Of a stretch of DNA of 20,167 bases, positions 11,238 through 17,821 are shown in pieces (within the stretch, counting starts at the first letter, position 1; every line of letters begins with the position of its first letter). The DNA is taken from contig JAEZGJ010000226.1 in the NCBI GenBank assembly GCA_023416965.1, positions 1 to 20,167 of the forward strand, read 5' to 3'. This DNA is from Pseudomonadota bacterium. Lineage in GTDB: Bacteria; Pseudomonadota; Alphaproteobacteria; Rhizobiales; Phreatobacteraceae. The notes beneath the pieces were generated by a model, which worked only from the letters and a program-made list of their open reading frames with translations, had not been told where the DNA came from and searched no databases. Made by a program: the position numbers and the translations under genes.

Positions 11238-12397
11238 TGGCGGTTGCTCATGCCCGGCAGGGTGCCCATCGCCTTGGCGATGATGGAGAGCATGACCTCG
11301 TCGGCGCCGCCGGCAATCGAGGTCAGGCGCGCGTCGCGGTAGTAGCGGGTGACGGGCGTCTCGTTCATGTAACCCATGCCGCCCCAGTACTGCATGCAGG
11401 CATCGGAGATCTCCCGACCCATGCGGCCGGCCTTCAGCTTGGCCATGGAGGCCAGGGTCGTCATGTCCTCGCCGGCCATCATCTGCTCGGCAGCGCGATA
11501 GATGAGCGAGCGCAGCAGTTCCACCTCGGTCTTGAGTTCGGCGAGGCGGAAATGAACCACCTGGTTGTCGAGGATGGAGCGGCCGAAGGCCTGCCGGCCA
11601 CGGGTATATTCGATCGTCTGGTCGATGATCCATTCGGCCGGCTTCAGGCAGGCGGCGGCGCCCCAGAGCCGCTCCTCCTGGAACTGCATCATCTGGTAGG
11701 TGAAGCCCTTGCCCTCGTCGCCGATGCGGTTGCGCTTCGGCACCCTCACCTCGTCGAAGAAGATCTGCGCCGTGTCGGAAGCACGCATGCCGAGCTTGTC
11801 GAGGGTGCGGGCCACCGTGACGCCCTTCTCCTTCATCGGCACGCAGATGAGCGACTTGTTGCGGTGGGCGGGGCCGTCGCCGGTATTGGCAAGGAGGCAG
11901 ATCCAGTCGGCCTGGGCGCCGTTGGTGATCCACATCTTGCCGCCGGTGATGACATAGTCGTCGCCGTCGGAGCGAGCCGTGGTCCGGATGGAGGCGACGT
12001 CGGAGCCGGCGCCGGGTTCCGAGACGCCGATGCAGGCGACCTGCTCGCCCGAAACCGCGGGGGCCAGGAACTCGCGCTTGACGTGATCGGAGCCGAAGCG
12101 GGCGAGGGCCGGGGTCGCCATGTCGGTCTGCACGCCGATGGCCATGGGCACCGAGCCGCAATGGATGCCGCCCACCTCCTCGGCCATGAGCAGGGCGTAT
12201 GAATAGTCGAGCCCCATGCCGCCATATTCGACCGGCTTGTTCAGCCCGAGATAGCCGGCATCGCCGAGCTTCCTGAAGAGATCATGGGCGGGGAAGCGGC
12301 CCTCCGCCTCCCAGGCATCCACATGCGGGTTGATCTCGGTGGCGATCAGCTTCTGCAGGCTGCGCCTGACCTCGTCGTGCTCGGCGGTGAACAGCAT
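11234..12397 (-). CDS. Acyl-CoA dehydrogenase, isovaleryl/citronellyl-CoA-dehydrogenase-like
   Basis: FAD-dependent alpha,beta-dehydrogenation of an acyl-CoA. 387 aa from ATG at 12397 (MLFTAEHDEVRR, the expected family N-terminus); the longer ORF reads back into the AraC gene. Signature CIGVSEPGAGSDVASI at 122-137, flavin-contact WITNG near 156-160, and C-terminal QYWGGMGYM at 336-344. The MCAD catalytic Glu376 position is Gly363 (IAGGADE), whereas Glu242 in FQEERL aligns with the relocated base of isovaleryl-CoA dehydrogenase (LERL). That arrangement fits a 3-methyl-branched substrate. I recall AtuD (citronellyl-CoA dehydrogenase) sequences as similar, but cannot verify. First enzyme gene after the regulator, 76 bp downstream of it. 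Confidence 0.93.
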   Translation of the reverse strand: MLFTAEHDEVRRSLQKLIATEINPHVDAWEAEGRFPAHDLFRKLGDAGYLGLNKPVEYGGMGLDYSYALLMAEEVGGIHCGSVPMAIGVQTDMATPALARFGSDHVKREFLAPAVSGEQVACIGVSEPGAGSDVASIRTTARSDGDDYVITGGKMWITNGAQADWICLLANTGDGPAHRNKSLICVPMKEKGVTVARTLDKLGMRASDTAQIFFDEVRVPKRNRIGDEGKGFTYQMMQFQEERLWGAAACLKPAEWIIDQTIEYTRGRQAFGRSILDNQVVHFRLAELKTEVELLRSLIYRAAEQMMAGEDMTTLASMAKLKAGRMGREISDACMQYWGGMGYMNETPVTRYYRDARLTSIAGGADEVMLSIIAKAMGTLPGMSNRQ

Positions 12398-12473
12398 GGC
12401 GGCAACGGCTCCGGTGTGGATGTCCGGCGGCAAGGCTAGAGCCGGCGCGGCCCCGCCGGCTTGCGTGGACTGG

Positions 12474-13256
12474 TCATGCGGAGAGCGCCGGCGCACCCCG
12501 GAAGATCTCCAGCTCGCGCGAGCCGGAGAAGATGGCGCGCGGCTGGAGGCCGTAGAAGCGGCGGATGGAATGGGAGAAATGGGTCGAGTCGGGATAGCCG
12601 ATGTCCAGCGCCAGATGGGCCATGTTGATGGTCTCGTTGGCGAAGTTGAGGAGGTGGCGGGCCCGCTTCCAGGCCCGGCAGGCGCGGAAGGCGATGCCGG
12701 TCTCCTGCTTGAACAGGTGCAGGAAGCGCGACACCGAGAGACTGACGAGGCCGGCGCAGTCGGCGGCGGTGAGCCCCTCGCCCGGCCTGTCGCCGAGGGC
12801 GGCGAGCACCCGCAGGATGCGCGGATCGACGGCGCGACGCTGCAAGGGGGCGCCGAAGACGGCGGTGTCGAATTCGGCTGACGTAATGCCATGGGTCGGC
12901 CGCTGGGCCCGCAGCCGGGCGCAGGCCTCGCGCAGGGTCCGGGCGAGCGCCGCCTCGTCCATGGCAGCGAGTGTCGCGGTCAGCCGCGCCAGCGCGGCGG
13001 GATCGACCGATTCCGGCTCGACCAGCCCGCCGACGACGCTTGGATGCTCCGGCTCGATGCTGTGCTCGCGATAGGCCGGCATCACCGCCGCCTCGACCAT
13101 GCGGTCGGGCTCGCCTGCGACGGAAAGCCTCAGCCGTCCTTCCATACCGGCGAAGACGATGAAGGCGCCGAGCGTGCGCTTCTTCGGCCGACCGAGGAGA
13201 CCCGCATAGAAGACGCGTTCGGGTCCCACGAGCATGAAGCGCGGCGATCCTTGCAT
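12474..13256 (-). CDS. AraC-family transcriptional regulator
   Basis: 260 aa. N-terminal about 150 residues form a sensor-like region without a clear cupin signature. The C-terminal AraC DNA-binding domain has two HTH segments: LTAADCAGLVSLSVSRFLH near 162-180 and NMAHLALDIGYPDSTHFSHS near 211-230, followed by the family end motif RRFYGLQPRAI. ATG at 13256 has GGAGGA 5 nt upstream (13262-13267), which fixes the start over the in-frame ATG seven codons later. It lies directly upstream of, and in the same direction as, the catabolic genes, so it may be the pathway activator and may be co-transcribed with them. Effector not predictable. Confidence 0.93.
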   Translation of the reverse strand: MQGSPRFMLVGPERVFYAGLLGRPKKRTLGAFIVFAGMEGRLRLSVAGEPDRMVEAAVMPAYREHSIEPEHPSVVGGLVEPESVDPAALARLTATLAAMDEAALARTLREACARLRAQRPTHGITSAEFDTAVFGAPLQRRAVDPRILRVLAALGDRPGEGLTAADCAGLVSLSVSRFLHLFKQETGIAFRACRAWKRARHLLNFANETINMAHLALDIGYPDSTHFSHSIRRFYGLQPRAIFSGSRELEIFRGAPALSA

Positions 13257-13289
13257 GCACGTCCTCCGGAATGTTCTCGTTTTGCGGCG

Positions 13290-13295
13290 ACTATA
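13290..13295 (-). promoter_or_regulatory. Candidate -10 element for the araC-family gene
   Basis: The minus strand reads TATAGT (5 of 6 to consensus) 34 nt before the regulator start. The -35 region 17 nt upstream (TGGCAA) is poor, which would fit an activator-dependent promoter, possibly autoregulated. Confidence 0.35.
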
Positions 13296-13422
13296 GCGCG
13301 GGCCCGCCGGCTTGCCACCGCGCCGAAGGATACAGGTCTGGAGACCGCTTGCCGCCCCGAGACCCGCCTTAGCCTAAAGACTAGTGCGCGGCTGCCCTGC
13401 GTCCGAAGCGTTGCTCGCCTGC

Positions 13423-13434
13423 CCGAACGTTCGG
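13423..13434. promoter_or_regulatory. 12-bp perfect palindrome in divergent intergenic region (candidate operator)
   Basis: CCGAACGTTCGG is a perfect 12-bp palindrome between the regulator gene and the TRAP binding-protein gene. It sits inside a longer inverted repeat, CCGAAGCG (13403-13410) against CGCTTCGG (13444-13451). A short CCGC-TTCG-GCGG hairpin at 13443-13454 followed by ACC and five Ts lies just downstream. A regulator site is the simplest reading; the hairpin could be a weak attenuator. Confidence 0.4.
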
Positions 13435-13494
13435 CTTATGGCCCGCTTCGGCGGACCTTTTTAGAATTCGCCCCGCCCTTCTGGAGGAATTGAT

Positions 13495-14589
13495 ATGAAA
13501 CGCCGCAATTTCCTGGCCGCTTCCGGTGCCGGCCTCGCCGCCGCCGCCGTGGCGGCGCCCGCCGTCGCCCAGTCCGCCCCCGAGATCAAGTGGCGCCTGA
13601 CCTCGAGCTTCCCGAAGTCGCTCGACACGATCTATGGCGGCGCCGAGACCATCGCCAAGCAGGTCGCCGAGCTCACCGACAACAAGTTCCAGATCCAGGC
13701 CTTCGCCGCCGGCGAGATCGTGCCCGGCCTGCAGGCGCTCGACGCCGTGTCCAACAACACGGTCGAGATGTGCCACACCTGCTCGTACTATTACGTGGGC
13801 AAGGACCCGACCTTCGCCATCGGGACCGCCGTGCCCTTCGGCCTCAATGCCCGCCAGATGAACGCCTGGCTGTTCCAGGGCGGCGGCAACGAGCTCTTCA
13901 ACGAGTTCTACAAGAAGTACAACATCCATGCGATGCCGGCCGGCAATACGGGCGCCCAGATGGGCGGCTGGTTCCGCAAGGAGATCAAGACCGTCGCCGA
14001 CCTGCAGGGCCTGAAGATGCGCATCGCCGGCATCACCGGCCAGGTGCTGACCAAGCTCGGCGTCGTGCCGCAGCAGGTCGCCGGCGGCGACATCTATCCG
14101 GCCCTGGAGAAAGGCACGATCGATGCCGCCGAGTGGGTCGGCCCCTATGACGACGAGAAGCTCGGCTTCAACAAGGTGGCGCCGTTCTATTACTATCCCG
14201 GCTGGTGGGAAGGCGGCCCGACGGTCCACGCCATGGTCAACATCGAGAAGTGGAACGCGCTGCCGAAGGCCTACCAGGTTGCGCTGACCAATGCCTGCAC
14301 CACCGCCAACACGGTGATGGCCGCGAAGTACGACCTGCAGAACCCGGCCGCCCTGCGCCGCCTGGTGGCTGCCGGCACGCAGCTGCGCCCGTTCTCGCAG
14401 GAGGTGATGGAGGCCTGCTTCACCGCCGCCAACCAGCTCTACGGCGAGATCAGCGCCAAGAACGCCGACTTCAAGAAGATCATCGACGCCATGCAGGCGA
14501 CGCGGTCCGAGCAGTATCTGTGGTGGCAGGTCGCCGAGTTCACCTACGACGCCTTCATGATCCGCGCCCGCGCCCGCGCCGGCCGCTGA
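13495..14589 (+). CDS. TRAP transporter substrate-binding protein, TakP/DctP family
   Basis: Periplasmic solute receptor, 364 aa, close to the usual length. Tat-type signal: KRRNFLAASGAG followed by an Ala-rich hydrophobic stretch, with likely cleavage after AVA (23-25). The mature protein has features I associate with the alpha-keto-acid receptor TakP: KWRLTSSFPKSLDTIYGGAE, CSYYYVGKDPTFA, DAAEWVGPYDDEKLGF and YYYYPGWWEGG-type blocks. GGAGGA sits 6 nt before the ATG. No DctQ or DctM membrane subunit is encoded within the window, so this is an orphan receptor here. A likely ligand class is 2-oxoacids or related carboxylates, inferred from resemblance only. A hairpin follows the stop. Confidence 0.93.
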   Translation: MKRRNFLAASGAGLAAAAVAAPAVAQSAPEIKWRLTSSFPKSLDTIYGGAETIAKQVAELTDNKFQIQAFAAGEIVPGLQALDAVSNNTVEMCHTCSYYYVGKDPTFAIGTAVPFGLNARQMNAWLFQGGGNELFNEFYKKYNIHAMPAGNTGAQMGGWFRKEIKTVADLQGLKMRIAGITGQVLTKLGVVPQQVAGGDIYPALEKGTIDAAEWVGPYDDEKLGFNKVAPFYYYPGWWEGGPTVHAMVNIEKWNALPKAYQVALTNACTTANTVMAAKYDLQNPAALRRLVAAGTQLRPFSQEVMEACFTAANQLYGEISAKNADFKKIIDAMQATRSEQYLWWQVAEFTYDAFMIRARARAGR

Positions 14590-14613
14590 TCGCCTCCACA
14601 TCTCCGACGACGG

Positions 14614-14641
14614 GAGGCCGCGTCCGCAAGGGCGCGGCCTC
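14614..14641 (+). terminator. GC-rich hairpin after the TRAP binding-protein gene
   Basis: GAGGCCGCG (14614-14622) pairs with CGCGGCCTC (14633-14641), a 9-bp stem with a 10-nt loop, 25 nt after the stop. There is no U-tract, so termination may be partial; it may instead stabilise the transcript 3' end. Confidence 0.5.
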
Positions 14642-14744
14642 TCGGCCGTTCGGGGGGTCGCGAGGGCCGGAAAGGGAGCCCTGCCGGAATGGGCGGGCTC
14701 CGGGTCTGGCGCGATACGGTCGATCGGTGGCAGTTTGCCCGCCC

Positions 14745-14774
14745 GACCGGCTCCCGCACGGGGACCGGTTCCCG
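14745..14774 (+). repeat. Short direct repeat upstream of the aldehyde dehydrogenase gene
   Basis: GACCGGCTCCCG (14745-14756) and GACCGGTTCCCG (14763-14774) are 12-bp copies with one mismatch, offset by 18 bp, ending 26 bp before the start codon. They could be a tandem regulator site or chance in GC-rich DNA. Confidence 0.3.
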
Positions 14775-14786
14775 TCTTGCATCCGC

Positions 14787-14792
14787 GGAGGA
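14787..14792 (+). promoter_or_regulatory. Ribosome binding site deciding the aldehyde dehydrogenase start
   Basis: GGAGGA lies 8 nt before ATG at 14801. The in-frame ATG at 14735 would add 22 Pro/Arg-rich residues unlike the family and lacks such a site. Confidence 0.75.
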
Positions 14793-14800
14793 CGACACCG

Positions 14801-16231
14801 ATGTCCAACAATCTCAAGTTCTACATCAACGGCGAGTGGGTCGCCCCGACCGGCAGCGCGACCCTCGACGTGATCGATCCGTCCACCGAAGAGCCCTTCA
14901 CCAAGATCGCGCTCGGCACCGAGGCCGACGTCGACAAGGCGGTGAAGGCCGCCCGCGAGGCCTTCAAGACCTTCTCGCTGACCACCAAGGAGGAGCGGCT
15001 GGCGCTGATGCGCAAGCTCCTCGAGGTCTACAACAAGCGCTTCGCGGACGTCGCCGACGCCCTGTCGCGCGAAATGGGCGCGCCGAAGAAGCTCGCCCAC
15101 ACGGCCCAGGCCGGCATGGGCACGGCGCACCTGTCGAAGATGATCGAGACGCTGGAGAACTTCGAGTTCGAGGAGCTGCGCGGCACGACCCTCATCGCCA
15201 AGGAGCCGATCGGCGTCGTCGGCATGATCACCCCGTGGAACTGGCCGATCAACCAGATCATGTGCAAGGTCGCACCGGCTCTCGCGGCCGGCTGCACCAT
15301 GGTGCTGAAGCCGAGCGAGATCGCGCCGATCAACGCCATCATCTTTGCCGAGATCATGCACGAGGCCGGCGTGCCGAAGGGCGTTTTCAACCTCGTCAAC
15401 GGCGACGGCCCGACGGTCGGCGAGGCGATCGCCCGCCACCCCGGCGTCGACATGGTGTCCTTCACCGGATCGACCCGCGCCGGCGTGCTGGTGGCCAAGG
15501 CGGCCGCCGATACGGTCAAGCGCGTCCACCAGGAGCTCGGCGGCAAGTCGGCCAACATCATTCTGCCCGACGCCGACATCGCCAAGGCGGTGAGGCTCGG
15601 CGTCGAGGGCATGATGCGCAATTCGGGCCAGTCCTGTAACGCCCCGACCCGCATGTTCGTGCCGGCCGCCAAGCACGACGAGGCCAAGCAGGTCGCCAAG
15701 GAGACCGCCGAGAAGCTGAAGGTCGGCCCGGCCTCCTCCGAGGAGAGCTGGATGGGCCCCGTCGTCAGCGAGGTGCAGTTCAACAAGATCCAGAAGCTGA
15801 TCGAGAGCGGCATCAAGGAAGGAGCCGAACTGGTGACCGGCGGCACCGGCCGTCCCGAGGGCCTGAATCGCGGCTATTACGTGCGCCCGACCGTCTTCGC
15901 CGGCGTCACCGACGACATGACCATCGCCAAGGAGGAGATCTTCGGGCCCGTCCTGTCGATCCTGCCCTATGACAGCGAGGACGAGATCGTCGAGCGGGCC
16001 AACAACACGCCCTATGGCCTCGCCTCCTACGTCCAGTCCGGATCGCTGGAGAAGGCGCGGAAGATCGCCGCGCAGATGCGCTCGGGCAATGTCTACATCA
16101 ACTATCCCGCCTGGGATGCCGGGGCGCCCTTCGGCGGCTACAAGCAGTCCGGCAACGGCCGCGAATATGCCGAGTTCGGCCTCGAGGAGTTCCTCGAGAT
16201 CAAGGGCACGGTGGGCTACGGCGCCGCCTGA
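14801..16231 (+). CDS. NAD(P)-dependent aldehyde dehydrogenase
   Basis: Oxidises an aldehyde to the carboxylic acid; cytoplasmic. 476 aa, typical ALDH superfamily length. Catalytic Cys279 in NSGQSCNAP, general base Glu245 in QELGGKSAN, transition-state Asn147 in TPWNWPIN, cofactor-binding Lys170 in LKPSE and the glycine turn FTGSTRAG near 221-228. C-terminal EIFGPVL and PFGGYKQSGNGRE motifs are intact. Start chosen by the ribosome site and family N-terminus (KFYINGEWV). It stands 211 bp after the TRAP receptor gene, separated by a hairpin, and ends at a strong terminator, so it may be its own unit. The aldehyde cannot be named; a link with the neighbouring acid catabolism is possible but unproven. 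Confidence 0.95.
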   Translation: MSNNLKFYINGEWVAPTGSATLDVIDPSTEEPFTKIALGTEADVDKAVKAAREAFKTFSLTTKEERLALMRKLLEVYNKRFADVADALSREMGAPKKLAHTAQAGMGTAHLSKMIETLENFEFEELRGTTLIAKEPIGVVGMITPWNWPINQIMCKVAPALAAGCTMVLKPSEIAPINAIIFAEIMHEAGVPKGVFNLVNGDGPTVGEAIARHPGVDMVSFTGSTRAGVLVAKAAADTVKRVHQELGGKSANIILPDADIAKAVRLGVEGMMRNSGQSCNAPTRMFVPAAKHDEAKQVAKETAEKLKVGPASSEESWMGPVVSEVQFNKIQKLIESGIKEGAELVTGGTGRPEGLNRGYYVRPTVFAGVTDDMTIAKEEIFGPVLSILPYDSEDEIVERANNTPYGLASYVQSGSLEKARKIAAQMRSGNVYINYPAWDAGAPFGGYKQSGNGREYAEFGLEEFLEIKGTVGYGAA

Positions 16232-16258
16232 GCCGGACATCGGCTTCGAACATGAGGA

Positions 16259-16283
16259 GGGCGGCCCGCAGGCCGCCCTTTTT
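16259..16283 (+). terminator. Rho-independent terminator after the aldehyde dehydrogenase gene
   Basis: GGGCGGCC (16259-16266), loop CGCA, GGCCGCCC (16271-16278), then TTTTT. It starts 28 nt after the stop codon. A strong, conventional intrinsic terminator on the plus strand. Confidence 0.92.
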
Positions 16284-16291
16284 CATGCGCC

Positions 16292-16597
16292 TCAGCGCGA
16301 GGCGATGCCCTCGCCTCCCAGTTCCCGCAACGCCGCCTCGATCTCGGCGATATGGCCGCGGCTGAGATCGACGGAGACGCGCAGCCGGCCATGCAGGGCC
16401 GGCTCGCTCCCCGATCCCGGCTTGCCGACATCGGCGCCGGAGCGGTCGGTGCCGGCGGAATTCTCCGGACCCTCCGGCTCGACGAAGACGTCGGCGCGGT
16501 TGACCTTGTGCTGCTGCACGATGTGCTCGACCGCGGTCTCAGCCTTCTCGCGCGTCGCGAAGGTCGCCACCACGGTCCGCACGCTTTCATCCGCCAT
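16292..16597 (-). CDS. Small conserved-type protein, possible general-stress-protein-like fold
   Basis: 101 aa from ATG at 16597, with GGAGA 8 nt upstream; a longer in-frame reading from 16792 is Arg-rich and unsupported. The N-terminus is RTVVATFATREKAETAVEHI, a short beta-alpha unit reminiscent of the YflT/GSP17M stress domain (VVATFDTREDAERAV-like). A polar linker rich in Gly/Ser/Asp/Glu (about 50-72) follows. The C-terminal half, GRLRVSVDLSRGHIAEIEAALREL, looks like a second beta-alpha unit. There is no signal peptide or membrane segment, so it is probably cytoplasmic. It is convergent with the aldehyde dehydrogenase gene, 8 bp beyond that gene's terminator. Function not assigned; the resemblance is weak. 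Confidence 0.75.
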   Translation of the reverse strand: MADESVRTVVATFATREKAETAVEHIVQQHKVNRADVFVEPEGPENSAGTDRSGADVGKPGSGSEPALHGRLRVSVDLSRGHIAEIEAALRELGGEGIASR

Positions 16598-16954
16598 CTG
16601 GTCTGTCTCCGTCTGATGTCTCAGGGCCGGGCCCCTGCCGGGAAGAAGCGGCGTCGCCAGCCATTTGTTCCGGCGCCGGGGGGCCGCCTTTGCCTCGGCC
16701 GTGGTGAGGGTAGGTGCGCACCGCAAGAGGTAGCGGATCACGGCCGCGCGACCGATGCTCACAAAAATGCGAGTATGCAATGATGCAACCATCTCATTGC
16801 GTCAGTTATTGCATTTTCTCAAGTTCGTGATTGGCAAGTGATCGGCGACGGGCCCATTTCACCGGTGTCGACGGCGGACACCTCCCGCCGACACACCAAC
16901 ACTTTCCGGGTGGCGCGTGTCCCTCCCCGCCCGGCTTCGCAACGGAGTACGATC
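16598..16954. other. 357-bp divergent intergenic region
   Basis: No supportable gene. It holds an AT-richer core at about 16760-16820 with several ATGCAA/TTGCAT words, including an inverted pair ATGCAAT (16775-16781) and ATTGCAT (16808-16814). A hairpin lies in the presumed leader of the downstream secreted-protein gene: GTGTC (16865-16869), a 3-nt bulge, GGCGG (16873-16877), a 7-nt loop, CCGCC (16885-16889) and GACAC (16890-16894). I could not identify a convincing -35/-10 pair on either strand, but both flanking genes should be transcribed from here. Confidence 0.6.
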
Positions 16955-17170
16955 ATGAAGAAGCTCATCCTCGCCGCCACCCTGCTGGCGCCCCTCGCCG
17001 TCGCCGCCCCGGCCCTCGCCCAGGTCGACGCCTCGGCCAATGTCGCGGTCACCCCGGTCCGCGAGGCCCCCCGCGAGTTCACCTCCCGCCGCGTGCTCGA
17101 GGTTCCCGCCGCCCTCAACCGCGGCGAGCAGGGCCAGATCAACCGCCAGGGCCCGTCGGGCAACTTCTGA
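16955..17170 (+). CDS. Small secreted protein, first of a tandem paralogous pair
   Basis: 71 aa from ATG at 16955 (GGAG 7 nt upstream); the longer in-frame ORF from 16838 is not family-like. Sec signal peptide MKKLILAATLLAPLAVAAP, cleaved most likely after ALA (20-22). The mature peptide is about 49 residues, starts QVDASANV, and contains PREFTSRRVLEVPA. It ends QGPSGNF. No cysteines and no known domain. The next gene encodes a paralogue with the same signal type, the PREF-S/T-RR-E-PA core and the same GNF end. Probably periplasmic or secreted. Function unknown. Confidence 0.85.
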   Translation: MKKLILAATLLAPLAVAAPALAQVDASANVAVTPVREAPREFTSRRVLEVPAALNRGEQGQINRQGPSGNF

Positions 17171-17185
17171 TCCGGCGCTCGGGCA

Positions 17186-17205
17186 GGGCGGGCAGGGGCC
17201 CGCCC
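17186..17205 (+). other. Hairpin between the two small secreted-protein genes
   Basis: GGGCGGGC (17186-17193), loop AGGG, GCCCGCCC (17198-17205): a very stable 8-bp stem 15 nt after the first stop, without a U-tract. It may act as an mRNA 3'-stabiliser or processing element that sets different levels of the two paralogues. Confidence 0.5.
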
Positions 17206-17264
17206 GCCCCATCCATTACCGGCAGGGCCATGAGGGCTCGCCGGACACCACCAGGAGACATGTC

Positions 17265-17468
17265 ATGAAGAAGATCATCCTCGCCGCCGCCGTCCTGGCG
17301 CCGCTCGCCACCGCTCCCGCCTTCGCTCAGGTCGAGGCCACCGAGCGCAACACCGTGACGCAGTACCAGACGCAGTCGCCCCGCGAGTTCAGCGGGCGCC
17401 GCACCTACGAGGCTCCGGCCCAGACCCAGCAGGCGCCGAACAACCAGCTGCAGGGCGGCAATTTCTGA
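17265..17468 (+). CDS. Small secreted protein, second of a tandem paralogous pair
   Basis: 67 aa from ATG at 17265, with AGGAGA 6 nt upstream. Signal peptide MKKIILAAAVLAPLATAP, likely cleaved after AFA (19-21). The mature part is about 46 residues, starts QVEATERN, and contains SPREFSGRRTYEAPA. A Gln/Asn-rich tail ends LQGGNF. Compared with the first copy, the signal, the QV start, the PREF core with RR and E-PA, and the GNF terminus are conserved while the rest has diverged, so the duplication is old and under selection. Followed by a strong terminator that closes the unit. Confidence 0.87.
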   Translation: MKKIILAAAVLAPLATAPAFAQVEATERNTVTQYQTQSPREFSGRRTYEAPAQTQQAPNNQLQGGNF

Positions 17469-17495
17469 CGCCGACCGCATCACCAGCAACACCGG

Positions 17496-17524
17496 GCGCC
17501 GGGGCTGACCCCCGGCGCTTTTTT
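17496..17524 (+). terminator. Rho-independent terminator after the secreted-protein pair
   Basis: GCGCCGGGG (17496-17504), loop CTGAC, CCCCGGCGC (17510-17518) followed by six Ts (17519-17524). Strong intrinsic terminator for the plus-strand pair. Confidence 0.93.
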
Positions 17525-17587
17525 GCGTCGGCGACAGGGACGGACCCGTCGAATCCTGAACCTGGAGGGATATCGGGTGGCGGAGAA

Positions 17588-17664
17588 TGGTACAGCCGCC
17601 CCGGATCGAACGGGGGACCTCCAGAGCCACAATCTGGCGCTCTAACCAACTGAGCTACGGCTGC
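17588..17664 (-). tRNA. tRNA-His, anticodon GTG, CCA encoded
   Basis: 77 nt including the encoded CCA (17588-17590). The minus strand shows D-arm GCTCAGTTGGTTAGAGC, anticodon stem CCAGA/TCTGG around loop TTGTGGC (anticodon GTG), and the T-arm containing GTTCGATCC. The acceptor stem pairs GCAGCCG with CGGCTGT, giving G1:U72, discriminator A73 and then CCA. The base before G1 is T, so the otherwise near-universal G-1 is not encoded. Loss of G-1 with A73 is a known trait of a large alphaproteobacterial clade with a matching divergent HisRS. Confidence 0.97.
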
Positions 17665-17700
17665 ACATGCCCATGGGAGGAAACCTCCCGAGCGGCGCGC

Positions 17701-17729
17701 AACCTAGTCCGAAGGGGCGGGCAATGCAA
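17701..17729 (-). promoter_or_regulatory. Candidate promoter for tRNA-His
   Basis: On the minus strand TTGCAT (17724-17729), a 17-bp spacer, then TAGGTT (17701-17706). The inferred start leaves a leader of about 30 nt before G1, which includes a small GGGAGG/CCTCCC hairpin (17675-17689). The -10 match is weak. Confidence 0.3.
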
Positions 17730-17746
17730 GGCCGCGAAGCGGCCTT
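17728..17746. other. Hairpin upstream of the tRNA-His promoter region
   Basis: AAGGCCGC (17728-17735), loop GAA, GCGGCCTT (17739-17746). An 8-bp stem with no T-run on either side, between the phasin terminator and the tRNA promoter. Role unknown; it may back up transcription termination. Confidence 0.35.
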
Positions 17747-17821
17747 CGGTGCTGCACCCGCGCTTTTCGCAAAGCTTTGACGGCGCGAAGGATTTTGCCA
17801 TCGAATGGCGACGCGCGCCAG

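Noticed and set aside
12398..12892. N-terminal extension of the acyl-CoA dehydrogenase
   Set aside because: Out-of-frame reading of the AraC-type gene with Ser/Pro/Arg-rich composition; the family N-terminus begins at 12397.
13381..14817. 478-codon minus-strand ORF over the TRAP receptor
   Set aside because: Antisense shadow; the plus frame has a signal peptide, ribosome site and full TRAP receptor motifs.
14555..16240. 561-codon minus-strand ORF over the aldehyde dehydrogenase
   Set aside because: Antisense shadow; the plus frame has all catalytic residues of an aldehyde dehydrogenase.
17496..17524. Bidirectional terminator also serving tRNA-His
   Set aside because: On the minus strand no T-run follows the stem; the A-run lies on the upstream side, so only plus-strand termination is supported.
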